From positions 1 to 33,022 of the forward strand of contig JAFGMP010000022.1 of assembly GCA_016927495.1 (NCBI GenBank): a stretch of 33,022 nt of DNA. Reading direction: 5' to 3'. The notes beneath the pieces are model-generated. The model ran no database searches and was not told the DNA's origin. It saw nothing but the letters and a program-made list of their open reading frames with translations. The translations under genes and the position numbers were made by a program. Source of the DNA: Candidatus Latescibacterota bacterium (GTDB lineage Bacteria > Latescibacterota > Latescibacteria > Latescibacterales > Latescibacteraceae). This document shows, one piece after another, positions 10,321 through 18,004 of this stretch. Every line of letters begins with the position of its first letter. The first letter of the stretch is position 1.

Positions 10321-10829
10321 AATTTACTTTCTTCGTGTTCCAAGGTTTTAATTTTATCTCTGATTTCAGCAGCTTTTTCATATTCTTCATGTTTTATATA
10401 CCGTTCGAGCTTTAAACGAAGTTTTTTTATTTCTTTTTTTATTTCCGCCTCGCCCGATATTTCCTCCGGAGTTTTTCCTTCATGATTGTTTTGACCATGA
10501 ATCTGTTTCAGGAGCTTTGTGATATGCTCGCCAAATGCATCATGACAACAATCACATCCAAACAAACCCGATTTTTTAAATTCGGCAAACGAAAGTCCGC
10601 ATATCGAACATTTTAAATCCGGAATCGATTCCAAATCCGCCATATTCGGATCAACAGTCAAACTTCCTACCAATGATTCGGCAGGAGGAACGGATTCAGT
10701 ATGTATTTCAAGGGTCAGTCCTTTATTTCTTGCGCATTCGGAGCAAATTTGCATAACAATTTTTTCATTATTAATAATCTGAGTAAATACAATATTAGCT
10801 TCATTTTTATTACATATTTGGCATTTCAT
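10317..10829 (-). CDS. mcsA: McsA, zinc-binding activator of McsB (UVR domain)
   Basis: McsA is the partner and activator of McsB. Seen from this start (170 residues): two Cys4 zinc knuckles (C3/C6 with C29/C32, and C74/C77 with C92/C95), then a charged linker and a C-terminal UVR motif (about 136-168, with EEYEKAAEIRDKIKTLE) of the kind also found in UvrB and ClpC. The longer frame begins at a GTG at 10841 and adds only MDYA. The ATG at 10829 puts the first CxxC at residue 3, as is typical for the family; neither start has a strong ribosome site. It overlaps mcsB by 4 bases. In Firmicutes ctsR would precede this gene; here lolD does, 90 bases upstream, and no CtsR or CIRCE operator was seen. 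Confidence 0.9.
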   Translation of the reverse strand: MKCQICNKNEANIVFTQIINNEKIVMQICSECARNKGLTLEIHTESVPPAESLVGSLTVDPNMADLESIPDLKCSICGLSFAEFKKSGLFGCDCCHDAFGEHITKLLKQIHGQNNHEGKTPEEISGEAEIKKEIKKLRLKLERYIKHEEYEKAAEIRDKIKTLEHEESKL

Positions 10830-10919
10830 GGCGTAATCCACATCTGAATCATGAATTGATGACTATTGTCAAAACTCTCTTTATAATATATCGTCATAAT
10901 ACCTGAAAAATTAAACTTA

Positions 10920-11657
10920 TTAAGGGGAAAAAAGTTCATTCAAATATTGTTTTTGTATTTCTTTGATTTTACCATCATGCAGTTGTACAATCCTGTCAGC
11001 CTTCCCGGCTAAAGCCATGTCATGTGTAACTATCACAAAAGTATATTTTAATTTATCGGCCAGATTCCACATAAGATCATGCAGCATGAGTGAATTTTTA
11101 TGGTCGAGATTTCCCGATGGTTCATCGGCAAGTACAATTGCAGGTTCATTCATGAGGGCTCTCGCTACAGCTACCCGTTGCAACTCACCACCCGAAAGCT
11201 CCCCCGGCCGGTGTTTTATACGATCCGAAAGCCCGACCTGAGCAAGAAGCATCTTTGCTCGCTCAAGTGCCCCGGAACCATTTTTTCTTGCTATCAGCGC
11301 CGGCATCATAACATTCTCCAGCGCTGAAAATTCAGGAAGAAGGTGATGAAACTGGAATACGAAACCTATCATCTTATTCCTGAAAGTTGCAAGTTCGTTA
11401 TCAGATTTATCGGTGATATATTCTCCATTCAGTTCAAAGGTTCCCGATGTTGGCCGGTCAAGCATTCCCAGTATATGGAGCAGCGTCGATTTTCCGGCGC
11501 CCGATTCACCGATCACCGCCAGTATTTCACCCCTGTAAATGTCGAGGTCGATACCCACGAGTACATCCAGTGTTGAGGTACCGACATTGTATTTTTTTGT
11601 GATGCCTCGCGCAGATAGCAATATATTTTTCAAATCATTACACCTTTCACAGATCAT
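10920..11657 (-). CDS. lolD: Lipoprotein-releasing system ATP-binding protein LolD
   Basis: This is the ABC ATPase that drives release of outer-membrane lipoproteins from the inner membrane, working with a LolC/E-type permease. Seen: 245 residues, Walker A GESGAGKS (50-57), a FQFHHLLPEFSALENVMMP segment typical of LolD/MacB-type ATPases, signature LSGGELQRVAVARAL (154-168), Walker B VLADEPSGNLD (175-185) and the switch His at 212. The ATG at 11657 overlaps the permease stop as ATGA. A TTG nine codons in (MKNILLSARG) has AAAGGTG at good spacing and may be the true start, which would remove the unusual CERCN segment. The call is firm because the partner permease is adjacent. Confidence 0.93.
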   Translation of the reverse strand: MICERCNDLKNILLSARGITKKYNVGTSTLDVLVGIDLDIYRGEILAVIGESGAGKSTLLHILGMLDRPTSGTFELNGEYITDKSDNELATFRNKMIGFVFQFHHLLPEFSALENVMMPALIARKNGSGALERAKMLLAQVGLSDRIKHRPGELSGGELQRVAVARALMNEPAIVLADEPSGNLDHKNSLMLHDLMWNLADKLKYTFVIVTHDMALAGKADRIVQLHDGKIKEIQKQYLNELFSP

Positions 11658-12913
11658 TCCGAACGAATTGCATCTACCGGAGCAAGTTCAGCCGCTTTTT
11701 TTGCAGGATAATAACTTGAAAGCCAGCATAAAAACAATGCAACAAGTGTTATGGACACGACATCGCTGATTTGTAAGTCCATCGGTAACGCACTGATAAA
11801 ATATATATCCGGCGGGAAACTTAAAATACGATATTTATCCTGTATCAGACAAAACACCGTCCCTAAAACACTACCCATTATCGTCCCGCTTATTCCGACG
11901 AAAGCGCCCTGATATACAAATATACGTTCAATACTTTTATTAGTTGCTCCCATCGATTTCAAAATACCGACTTCTTTTGTTTTATCCATCACCATCATGA
12001 TCAGCGAACTTACGATGTTAAATGCGGCTACAAGTATAATCAGGCTCAAAACAATGAACGCAGCCCATTTTTCAAGTTTCATCCATCTGAATAATATCTG
12101 ATTCTTTTCAATCCAGTTCTCACTGAAAAAAGGTGTTCCCCCTAAAGCCTGATCGATCAATCCGTTCTCTCGTGTATAATGATCAACTCTGAACATATTA
12201 TCGAGTTTTAGTACTATTCCCGAAGCCATATTTTCCATATTCAGAATACGTTGCGCTTCTGCAATATCAATGAGCGCCACAGCGCTATCATAGTCGTAGT
12301 ATCCACTGTTGAAAATTCCAGTAATTCTGAATTTTTTTACCGGTGGCAGCGTCATATCCTCAAACATCGTTTCCATATCTACGCGGCCGTAAATATAAAT
12401 ATATTCGCCTACCATCGCATTATTTAGTGAACGCGAGAGATAGCTGCCTATTATAACACCGGGAATACCCTCTTCATCCTTACTGATATCGAGGCTACCC
12501 AATGATATGAAATTCCGTATGTCCGATACGCTGTCAATGGTTGTTTCATCGATTCCTCTGACTATAACATATACCGGGCGACCTCTCTGTTGAGCCGCAG
12601 CAACCGATTCAAACGAACAGAACGACGAAACACCTGTTACACCGTTAATTCCTCCCAGGGTCTTTTCAACTTTTTTATAATTGGGCATTCCCCTGTCTAA
12701 CGGATAACTGACCCATATATGGCCGTCCATGCCGACGAGTCGTGTTCTCAACTCTTTGGTAAATCCGTTCATAAGTGAAAGTACAATAATAAGAGCTCCG
12801 ACACCAACCGCTATACCAAGTATAGATATTACCGAAATAAGCGAAATAAATCCCGTCTTTTTTCGTGTAAGCAAATAGCGAAAAGCGATGAAATGTTCAA
12901 ATTTCCGTAACAT
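11654..12913 (-). CDS. lolC: Lipoprotein-releasing ABC transporter permease (LolC/LolE family)
   Basis: This inner-membrane permease of the Lol exporter extracts lipoproteins and hands them to LolA. Seen from this start (419 residues): an N-terminal FEHFIAFRYLLTRKKTGFIS segment characteristic of the LolC/E family, TM1 (about 22-48), a large periplasmic MacB-type domain, and three C-terminal TM segments of an FtsX domain with the cytoplasmic KTKEVGILKSMGA motif. The frame extends upstream to 12976, but the ATG at 12913 has AGGGG five bases before it and begins the family-typical N-terminus. Only one permease gene is present, so the exporter would be a homodimer with LolD unless a second gene lies elsewhere. 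It is the first gene of the lol-mcs-clpC block. Confidence 0.92.
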   Translation of the reverse strand: MLRKFEHFIAFRYLLTRKKTGFISLISVISILGIAVGVGALIIVLSLMNGFTKELRTRLVGMDGHIWVSYPLDRGMPNYKKVEKTLGGINGVTGVSSFCSFESVAAAQQRGRPVYVIVRGIDETTIDSVSDIRNFISLGSLDISKDEEGIPGVIIGSYLSRSLNNAMVGEYIYIYGRVDMETMFEDMTLPPVKKFRITGIFNSGYYDYDSAVALIDIAEAQRILNMENMASGIVLKLDNMFRVDHYTRENGLIDQALGGTPFFSENWIEKNQILFRWMKLEKWAAFIVLSLIILVAAFNIVSSLIMMVMDKTKEVGILKSMGATNKSIERIFVYQGAFVGISGTIMGSVLGTVFCLIQDKYRILSFPPDIYFISALPMDLQISDVVSITLVALFLCWLSSYYPAKKAAELAPVDAIRSE

Positions 12914-12953
12914 ATTAACCCCTGTTATGATAGTGCAATCCTGCATAATATTT

Positions 12954-12982
12954 AATATACAAAAATATTGCGGCATTGTTAA
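12954..12982 (-). promoter_or_regulatory. Candidate sigma70-type promoter for lolC-lolD
   Basis: On the minus strand TTAACA (12982-12977), a 17-base spacer and TATATT (12959-12954) each match consensus at five of six positions. The predicted leader is about 34 bases. Its -35 box lies 7 bases from the -35 of the divergent promoter for the DUF4159 genes. Confidence 0.5.
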
Positions 12983-12989
12983 AAAAAAA

Positions 12990-13040
12990 TTGACATATCT
13001 TTCAACTTAAGCATATATTATATGTAAATTTACTTAAGTA
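12990..13040 (+). promoter_or_regulatory. Promoter with overlapping palindromes upstream of the DUF4159 genes
   Basis: TTGACA (12990-12995, perfect) is followed after 18 bases by TATATT (13014-13019), with a leader of about 57 bases. The -10 box lies inside the palindrome CATATATTATATG (13012-13024). A second perfect palindrome, TACTTAAGTA, sits at 13031-13040 just past the predicted start site. Its core ACTTAAG also occurs at 13005-13011 in the spacer. The two ACTTAAG copies would suit a repressor or activator, but no regulator is identified. Confidence 0.5.
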
Positions 13041-13082
13041 GAATTTTTGCAGCGACAAAAAATCCCCAAAAAGGAGTTTTCC

Positions 13083-13934
13083 ATGATGTTGAAAAATAAT
13101 ACGATACAGCGATGTTTCAGGATGTGTGGGATTTTTAGTATTTTTTCTTGTTTCATATTCTCAGTTTTTTTTGTAGATGCCCAGCCCCCTGGTTCAGGTT
13201 CCACTGCCACAAAAGAAAAAGCAGTAGTCTTTGTTGATCCGGCAAATAAAAAAAATATCAGCGGATATGCTCATATAACTTATGCAACAGGCGCCAGAAT
13301 CAAGTCACCACGCGATATCGGGAGCGGTTTGATAAATCTGAAAGAAGCAATGCTGAAATGGACTCAGCTTGAAACTATTGTGGATCAGCAAGTACGTCTC
13401 AGTTCACCTGAAATAATGAAATGTCCTTTTGTCTACATTGCATTCGAGGGTGGTTTTGACCTTACGGAATCCGAAAAAAGTAATTTAAAAAATTACCTTT
13501 CACATGGTGGTTTTATAGTATTGGAACAATTAGCCCTTGCAAAAGAGCAAAGCGCTTCAGGTTCTGCATACAGCAGAATGATTAGCGATATACTCGGATC
13601 GCAGGCGCGGGTTGCTCCGATCGCTAACAGCCACAAATTGTACCATTGTTTCTTTGATTTTACGGATGGCCCTCCGATTGGAGGTGAATTAAAAGAGCAA
13701 AGAGTCGGACGGAGGTATTCGCCGTCAGGAAATGAGTCACCTATCAGTATTTCAGGAAAAGATGTCAATTATCTCGAAAGTATAACGATGGACGGACGTA
13801 TCGTCGGAATATGTTCTTCAAAAAGATATCTCGATAAATGGAAAGAACGCGGCAACAACGAACCTCAATTACGCATGGGAGTCAATATGATTGTTTTCGC
13901 TCTTACTCAAAGTGGGGGGTTGACAGCCCAGTAA
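13083..13934 (+). CDS. Secreted DUF4159 protein, paralog 1 of 3
   Basis: The function is unknown. DUF4159 is a glutamine-amidotransferase-like domain, often seen fused in BatA/aerotolerance-type membrane proteins; here it stands alone. Seen from this start (283 residues): a signal peptide ending near VDAQ, then the features shared with the next two genes: VDPANKKNISGYAHI, INLKEAMLKW, PFVYIAFEGG, LTESEKSNLKNYLSHGGF, a short His motif, FDFTDGPPIGG and NEPQLRMGVNMIVFAL. No catalytic Cys stands in a nucleophile-elbow position, so it may bind rather than catalyse. It carries an insertion of about 15 residues after GGELKEQR that the others lack. The start is ATG at 13083 with AAGGAG six bases upstream; the frame runs back to a TTG at 13047 with no ribosome site. 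Confidence 0.75.
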   Translation: MMLKNNTIQRCFRMCGIFSIFSCFIFSVFFVDAQPPGSGSTATKEKAVVFVDPANKKNISGYAHITYATGARIKSPRDIGSGLINLKEAMLKWTQLETIVDQQVRLSSPEIMKCPFVYIAFEGGFDLTESEKSNLKNYLSHGGFIVLEQLALAKEQSASGSAYSRMISDILGSQARVAPIANSHKLYHCFFDFTDGPPIGGELKEQRVGRRYSPSGNESPISISGKDVNYLESITMDGRIVGICSSKRYLDKWKERGNNEPQLRMGVNMIVFALTQSGGLTAQ

Positions 13935-13972
13935 AAACCGTGAAATTCATATTACAAATAAAGCACAATATT

Positions 13973-14083
13973 AAAATCCGTTAATTAGTTATCGGCAGAA
14001 TAAAAAATGTTCTTGTTTAATTTTTGAAGCGTCTTAATATTACACATAAACATTTGCCGAGAACATTGATAACGGATTTTTTG
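13973..14083 (+). terminator. Long hairpin with T-tract between DUF4159 paralogs 1 and 2 (terminator or attenuator)
   Basis: AAAATCCGTTA (13973-13983) pairs perfectly over 11 bases with TAACGGATTTT (14070-14080), which runs into a T-tract ending at 14082. Nested inside, AATGTTCT (14006-14013) pairs with AGAACATT (14060-14067). A further pair, TCGGCA (13992-13997) with TGCCGA (14055-14060), crosses the second stem, and GTTATC (13988-13993) competes for GATAAC (14068-14073). Either a large terminator or alternative structures controlling read-through into paralog 2 would fit. Confidence 0.5.
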
Positions 14084-14108
14084 TATTCCCTGAAAGGGGG
14101 AAGCTAAT

Positions 14109-14867
14109 ATGAAACGGTTAAATCAGTTATTTATTTTTTGTATTTTAACTTTGGTGCTGTCACTTTCATATTCAACGCTAAATGCTCAGTATGTTGGTGA
14201 AAATGTAAAAGCGAATATAATCATTGATCCAGCAAACAAAAAAAATGTGAGCGGATACGCTTTCATCTGTTATGCAACCGGAGTCAGAATACCTCAGCAG
14301 AATCTCGATATAAAACGCGGCTTGATTAACCTTAAAGAAGCAATGTTAAAATGGACTAAGATAGATGTACGTCTCGACAATCCTATCATGCTCAGTTCCC
14401 CGCAATTAAAAAAAATGCCGTTTATCTATATAGCTTTCGACAAGGGACTGGAACTAACCGAACCGGAAAAAAAGAATATTCGTGAATATCTTGAGAACGG
14501 TGGTTTCATGGTTATTGAAAACATCGGGATTCCAATCGAGACAAATCCTGCCGAATCATCTTTTGAAAAAATGTTTGACGATGTTATCACTAAAGGTAGG
14601 TTTGCACCGATTCGCAATGACCATCCTTTATATTATTCATTTTTTGATTTTACCAGCGGGCCACCACGTGGAGCGGAAATAAATATGGTGGATATATACG
14701 ACCTTGAAGGTGTTACAATAGAAGGACGTCTGGCAGCAATATATTCAAAAAAACGATATGTAGTAAAGTGGAATGAACTGAGTAATAATGAACCTCAATT
14801 ACGCATGGGTGTGAATATGCTGGTGTATGCCCTTAAGCAAAAAGGAGGAATCGCACATAAAGAGTAA
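14109..14867 (+). CDS. Secreted DUF4159 protein, paralog 2 of 3
   Basis: The function is unknown; it belongs to the same DUF4159 family as its neighbours. Seen: 252 residues with a signal peptide of about 26 residues ending LNAQ, then IIDPANKKNVSGYAFICYATG, INLKEAMLKW, MPFIYIAFDKG, LTEPEKKNIREYLENGGF, FDFTSGPPRG and NEPQLRMGVNMLVYAL. It is clearly closest to paralog 1, sharing the PANKKN and YATG segments almost word for word, which points to local tandem duplication. The ATG has AGGGGG about eight bases upstream. No good promoter lies between the preceding hairpin and this gene, so expression probably depends on read-through from paralog 1. Confidence 0.75.
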   Translation: MKRLNQLFIFCILTLVLSLSYSTLNAQYVGENVKANIIIDPANKKNVSGYAFICYATGVRIPQQNLDIKRGLINLKEAMLKWTKIDVRLDNPIMLSSPQLKKMPFIYIAFDKGLELTEPEKKNIREYLENGGFMVIENIGIPIETNPAESSFEKMFDDVITKGRFAPIRNDHPLYYSFFDFTSGPPRGAEINMVDIYDLEGVTIEGRLAAIYSKKRYVVKWNELSNNEPQLRMGVNMLVYALKQKGGIAHKE

Positions 14868-15011
14868 CGAACATTTTCCCCTCGATAAGATACAACAAAG
14901 GGCCGTTAATAAGACTTCGATTCAAAAAATTTATGATTACTACAGACATTACTTTTCATGGGAATCATGACTTATCATGATATGGATATAATATAATATT
15001 ATATATACTCT

Positions 15012-15041
15012 TTGAAAAAGGTGGATTAGAAGGTATATAAC
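15012..15041 (+). promoter_or_regulatory. Candidate promoter for DUF4159 paralog 3 and the symporter
   Basis: TTGAAA (15012-15017) is followed after 18 bases by TATAAC (15036-15041), giving a leader of roughly 40 bases. The 217-base gap before paralog 3 is AT-rich and also holds TATAAT at 14987-14992 without a good -35. It also has two TCATGA copies (14965-14970 and 14975-14980) that could be a weak binding site. Confidence 0.4.
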
Positions 15042-15084
15042 AGATATATTTGTTGCGTATTGTATTTATCGCTCTCGCAAGGAA

Positions 15085-15834
15085 ATGCTTTTGAAAAAAA
15101 CAGTTATTCCATATTTTCTGCTGTTATCAGTTATTTCTGCTTATTCATTTTCGGAGTCTCCACCCAATACTCAGCGTGGCATGATATATATTGATCCGGA
15201 AAATACCCGCGATGTGAGAGGTTATATCCACCTCGCAATAATTTGGGGTGAAACTCTTCTACCGCCACCTTTTTACCCTAAGTATCTCATCAACCTTAAA
15301 GAAGCGTTTCACACGTGGACCGATATGAATGTAACACTTGACAGACCGTTGAAACTCGATTCTCCAAGATTGCTTGAAATGCCATTTGTGTATTTAACGA
15401 CGTATGATGCCTTTGAACTGACCCTTGCAGAAAAAGAAAATGTTAAAAAATATTTTGAAAACGGCGGTTTTATGGTGCTTGATAATGCCAGGCCCACCAT
15501 ACTGGAAAGCCCGCAGGAATTGTCCATGAAAAGACTACTTTCTGATGCACTTGGTGAAAAAGCACATTACGGGCCAATTCCGGCAAATCATCCGATTCTG
15601 AAGATTTATTTTGACATGGTAGAAGGACCTCCTATAGGTGTCGACATCGGGCCTTTAAGTTATGAAAAACTTCATGTCACAGGTGTTTGGATTGATAATA
15701 AGCTGACAGCGCTACTTTCAAACCGGGGCTATACGGTCAGGTGGAATAATGATTCAGACAACCAACCTCAATTACGGTTCGGTATAAATATGGTGATTTT
15801 TGCATTGATTCAGGCAGAACTAAATAAAGATTGA
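15085..15834 (+). CDS. Secreted DUF4159 protein, paralog 3 of 3 (diverged)
   Basis: The function is unknown. Seen: 249 residues, a signal peptide (about 1-25), YIDPENTRDVRGYIHLA, LINLKEAFHTW, MPFVYLTTYDAFELTLAEKE, ENGGFMVLDNA, a HPIL motif, FDMVEGPPIG and QPQLRFGINMVIFAL. It keeps every block seen in paralogs 1 and 2 but is the most diverged, with ATG-type residues replaced around the first block (WGETLLPPPF instead of YATG). The ATG at 15085 is only two bases from AAGGAA. A TTG two codons later (15091) has better spacing and may be the real start. The symporter ATG follows 23 bases after the stop, so these two are likely co-transcribed. Confidence 0.72.
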   Translation: MLLKKTVIPYFLLLSVISAYSFSESPPNTQRGMIYIDPENTRDVRGYIHLAIIWGETLLPPPFYPKYLINLKEAFHTWTDMNVTLDRPLKLDSPRLLEMPFVYLTTYDAFELTLAEKENVKKYFENGGFMVLDNARPTILESPQELSMKRLLSDALGEKAHYGPIPANHPILKIYFDMVEGPPIGVDIGPLSYEKLHVTGVWIDNKLTALLSNRGYTVRWNNDSDNQPQLRFGINMVIFALIQAELNKD

Positions 15835-15857
15835 CCTTTGTATTTCGTGGAGATTAT

Positions 15858-17342
15858 ATGACTGAGGCTAACAACAATACACATAAAACATTGTCAATCC
15901 CCGTATATCCTATTTTAATAGCTGTTGTCGCCGGCGGACTTATCGGTCATTATATTCCAGACTTCGCAGTAAAGACAAAAATCTTCGGTGAAATATTTTT
16001 AAGTCTTCTTTTTGTTCTGGTTATACCACTCATCATGTCTTCTATGATCTGTGGAGTAACCAGCCTCGGAGATATCCGTCATCTTGAAAAACTTGGTCTG
16101 AAAACAGTTATATATTATCTGTCAAGCACATTGGTCGCAGTGCTTACCGGATTATTACTCGTAAACTTTATATCCCCCGGTAAAAATGCCCAAATCACAC
16201 AGACAGAATTTCCCAAAATGAATTATTCGATTGTTCAGACTCCCATATCAGGCGGTTCAATACTCAAACTGTCCGCAAAAACCAATCTTTCTTCTTCTGA
16301 CATAAATCCCAAAAGAAATACTGTATACCTGATTGACCAAAACCTGATCGGTATAATCGACGATTTCGGGACAATTTCATCGGAAGCAATACCGATAACC
16401 CAATGGTTGAATATATCAGGAATGAAAGCCGAACCAAAACTTTCGGGAACAGGTTTAAGTATAAAAACAATTGATAAAAAACTAAGTGTCACCGAAGTTA
16501 TAAAAACCTATGTCCCCCGCAATATTTTCCGTTCCATGATTAATGAAAACATTTTCCCATTGATATTGTTCAGTCTTATATTCGGTACCGTCCTCACAAC
16601 CATCGGTGAAAAGGGTAAACCGCTTATTGTTGTTATCGAGGCGGTTAACATTACGATAATTAAATGTGTAATTCTGCTAATGTTCCTTGCTCCTATAGGG
16701 ATTTTCGGTCTGATCGCCGGCAGTATTGGCGATGCGGAGTTAACAAACCCTAACGGATTTCTTGCGGAGATGACCAGGCTTGCCCGGTATTCCGCAACGG
16801 TAATCATTGGCCTTATTATTCATGGAGCAATAACACTCGTCCTGGCCCTGAAATTCATTGGCAAAAGAGATCCAATCCCTTTTATCAGAAATATGATTCC
16901 GCAATTATTTACGGCATTTTCCACCGGTTCAAGTATGGCAACACTTCCTGTTTCCATGACACTAATTACTGAAAAAAACAAAGTGTCAGAAAAAGTAGCC
17001 GATTTTGTTCTGCCTCTCGGCGCAACCATAAATATGGATGGCACAGCTTTGTATCAGGTTGTCGCTGCGATGTTTATAGCACAAATTTACAACATTTATC
17101 TCGGCATTACAGAGCAGATAATAATAATTCTCACGGCAACTATCGGATCTATAGGAGCGGCAGCTATTCCACAGGCCGGTCTGGTCACTCTTGTTATGGT
17201 CTTAAAAAGCGTGGGTTTACCTGTGGAAGGTATAGGTATGATTCTTTCGATTGATTGGTTCATCGACCGCTGCAGAACAACAGTCAACAGTTGGGGCGAT
17301 GTCGTAGGCGCTACAATTATCGACTATTTTGAAGGAAAGTAA
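15858..17342 (+). CDS. Na+/H+-coupled dicarboxylate or acidic amino-acid symporter (SLC1/DAACS family)
   Basis: This inner-membrane symporter takes up dicarboxylates or aspartate/glutamate using ion gradients. Seen from this start (494 residues): hairpin-1 motif TGSSMATLP (356-364), NMDGT (392-396), IGAAAIPQAG (432-441) and DWFIDRCRTTVNSWGD (466-481). Asp470, Arg473, Thr474, Asn477 and Asp481 fall where GltPh has D394, R397, T398, N401 and D405, so an acidic amino-acid substrate such as aspartate is favoured. The protein is about 70 residues longer than usual because the TM3-TM4 loop (about 110-215) is greatly enlarged. The ATG at 15858 has GGAG at good spacing; an upstream TTG overlapping the previous stop has none. 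The family is firm; the substrate is inferred. Confidence 0.92.
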   Translation: MTEANNNTHKTLSIPVYPILIAVVAGGLIGHYIPDFAVKTKIFGEIFLSLLFVLVIPLIMSSMICGVTSLGDIRHLEKLGLKTVIYYLSSTLVAVLTGLLLVNFISPGKNAQITQTEFPKMNYSIVQTPISGGSILKLSAKTNLSSSDINPKRNTVYLIDQNLIGIIDDFGTISSEAIPITQWLNISGMKAEPKLSGTGLSIKTIDKKLSVTEVIKTYVPRNIFRSMINENIFPLILFSLIFGTVLTTIGEKGKPLIVVIEAVNITIIKCVILLMFLAPIGIFGLIAGSIGDAELTNPNGFLAEMTRLARYSATVIIGLIIHGAITLVLALKFIGKRDPIPFIRNMIPQLFTAFSTGSSMATLPVSMTLITEKNKVSEKVADFVLPLGATINMDGTALYQVVAAMFIAQIYNIYLGITEQIIIILTATIGSIGAAAIPQAGLVTLVMVLKSVGLPVEGIGMILSIDWFIDRCRTTVNSWGDVVGATIIDYFEGK

Positions 17343-17403
17343 GAATTCGGAATAACACAGCAAATGTATGTCTTACAAGCAATATTCTGCAAAAATATGT
17401 GGC

Positions 17404-17979
17404 TTATTTTCCTGATTCACCCCAGGTAATATGCATGACATCTCCTGATACGTTTTTCAATACAGCCTCAAGCCAATCCAGCCATGCATATTCGGCTTCA
17501 AGCGAATCCATTCTCCTCCTGTATAAAACATATACGATAAAAGGATATTTATTTTTATCTTCCGGCCAATCATTTTTCAGAATCGCAAGATGTTTCCGGA
17601 CCGCTTCTTTACGTTTTACTATCGTTTGAGCAAGCTTTTCAGGTTCGGGAGAGGCAGCTACAGCAGTTACGAGGTAAGCATCAAGATCATTTTTTGTCTG
17701 AAAATCGAAATTAAATCCGGTTTCCAAAAATTCTTCCAGTTCTTTCTCACCTTTTGTCGTCATCGAATATACTTTTTTAGGAGGCCGATTTCCATTCTGC
17801 TCAAATTGTTTGACGATACACTCGGATTTTTCAAGTTTGTCAAGGGTTTTATACAAACCGGCTCGTGAAAAAACAACCCATTCATCCGAACCGCTGTTCT
17901 TTACATGTGTAAGTATATTGTAACCGTAACCAATACCTCTTTTTACATAAGAGAGGATAAGAGCTTCATTGAGAGTCAT
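17404..17979 (-). CDS. PadR-family transcriptional regulator
   Basis: PadR regulators are winged-helix repressors, often of stress, transport or phenolic-acid genes. Seen: 191 residues. The winged-helix N-terminus (1-85) has LSYVKRGIGYGYNILTHVK, FSRAGLYKTLDKLEKSECI and the wing KKVYSMTTKGEKELEEFL; the C-terminal part (about 95-185) is a helical dimerisation region of the Vir_act_alpha_C type with LKNDWP and YAWLDWLEAV. The ATG has GGAGG five bases upstream. It sits 25 bases downstream of the transglutaminase-like lipoprotein gene and faces the symporter, leaving only 61 bases between the convergent stops. Its target is unknown; the adjacent lipoprotein gene is the simplest guess. Confidence 0.88.
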   Translation of the reverse strand: MTLNEALILSYVKRGIGYGYNILTHVKNSGSDEWVVFSRAGLYKTLDKLEKSECIVKQFEQNGNRPPKKVYSMTTKGEKELEEFLETGFNFDFQTKNDLDAYLVTAVAASPEPEKLAQTIVKRKEAVRKHLAILKNDWPEDKNKYPFIVYVLYRRRMDSLEAEYAWLDWLEAVLKNVSGDVMHITWGESGK

Positions 17980-18004
17980 GGTTTCCTCCGATTACGTGAT
18001 GTAA

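Noticed and set aside
10829..10872. TTGACA on the minus strand upstream of mcsA as a heat-shock or housekeeping promoter
   Set aside because: No acceptable -10 box at 16-18 bases, and no CIRCE or CtsR heptad repeats were seen around it.
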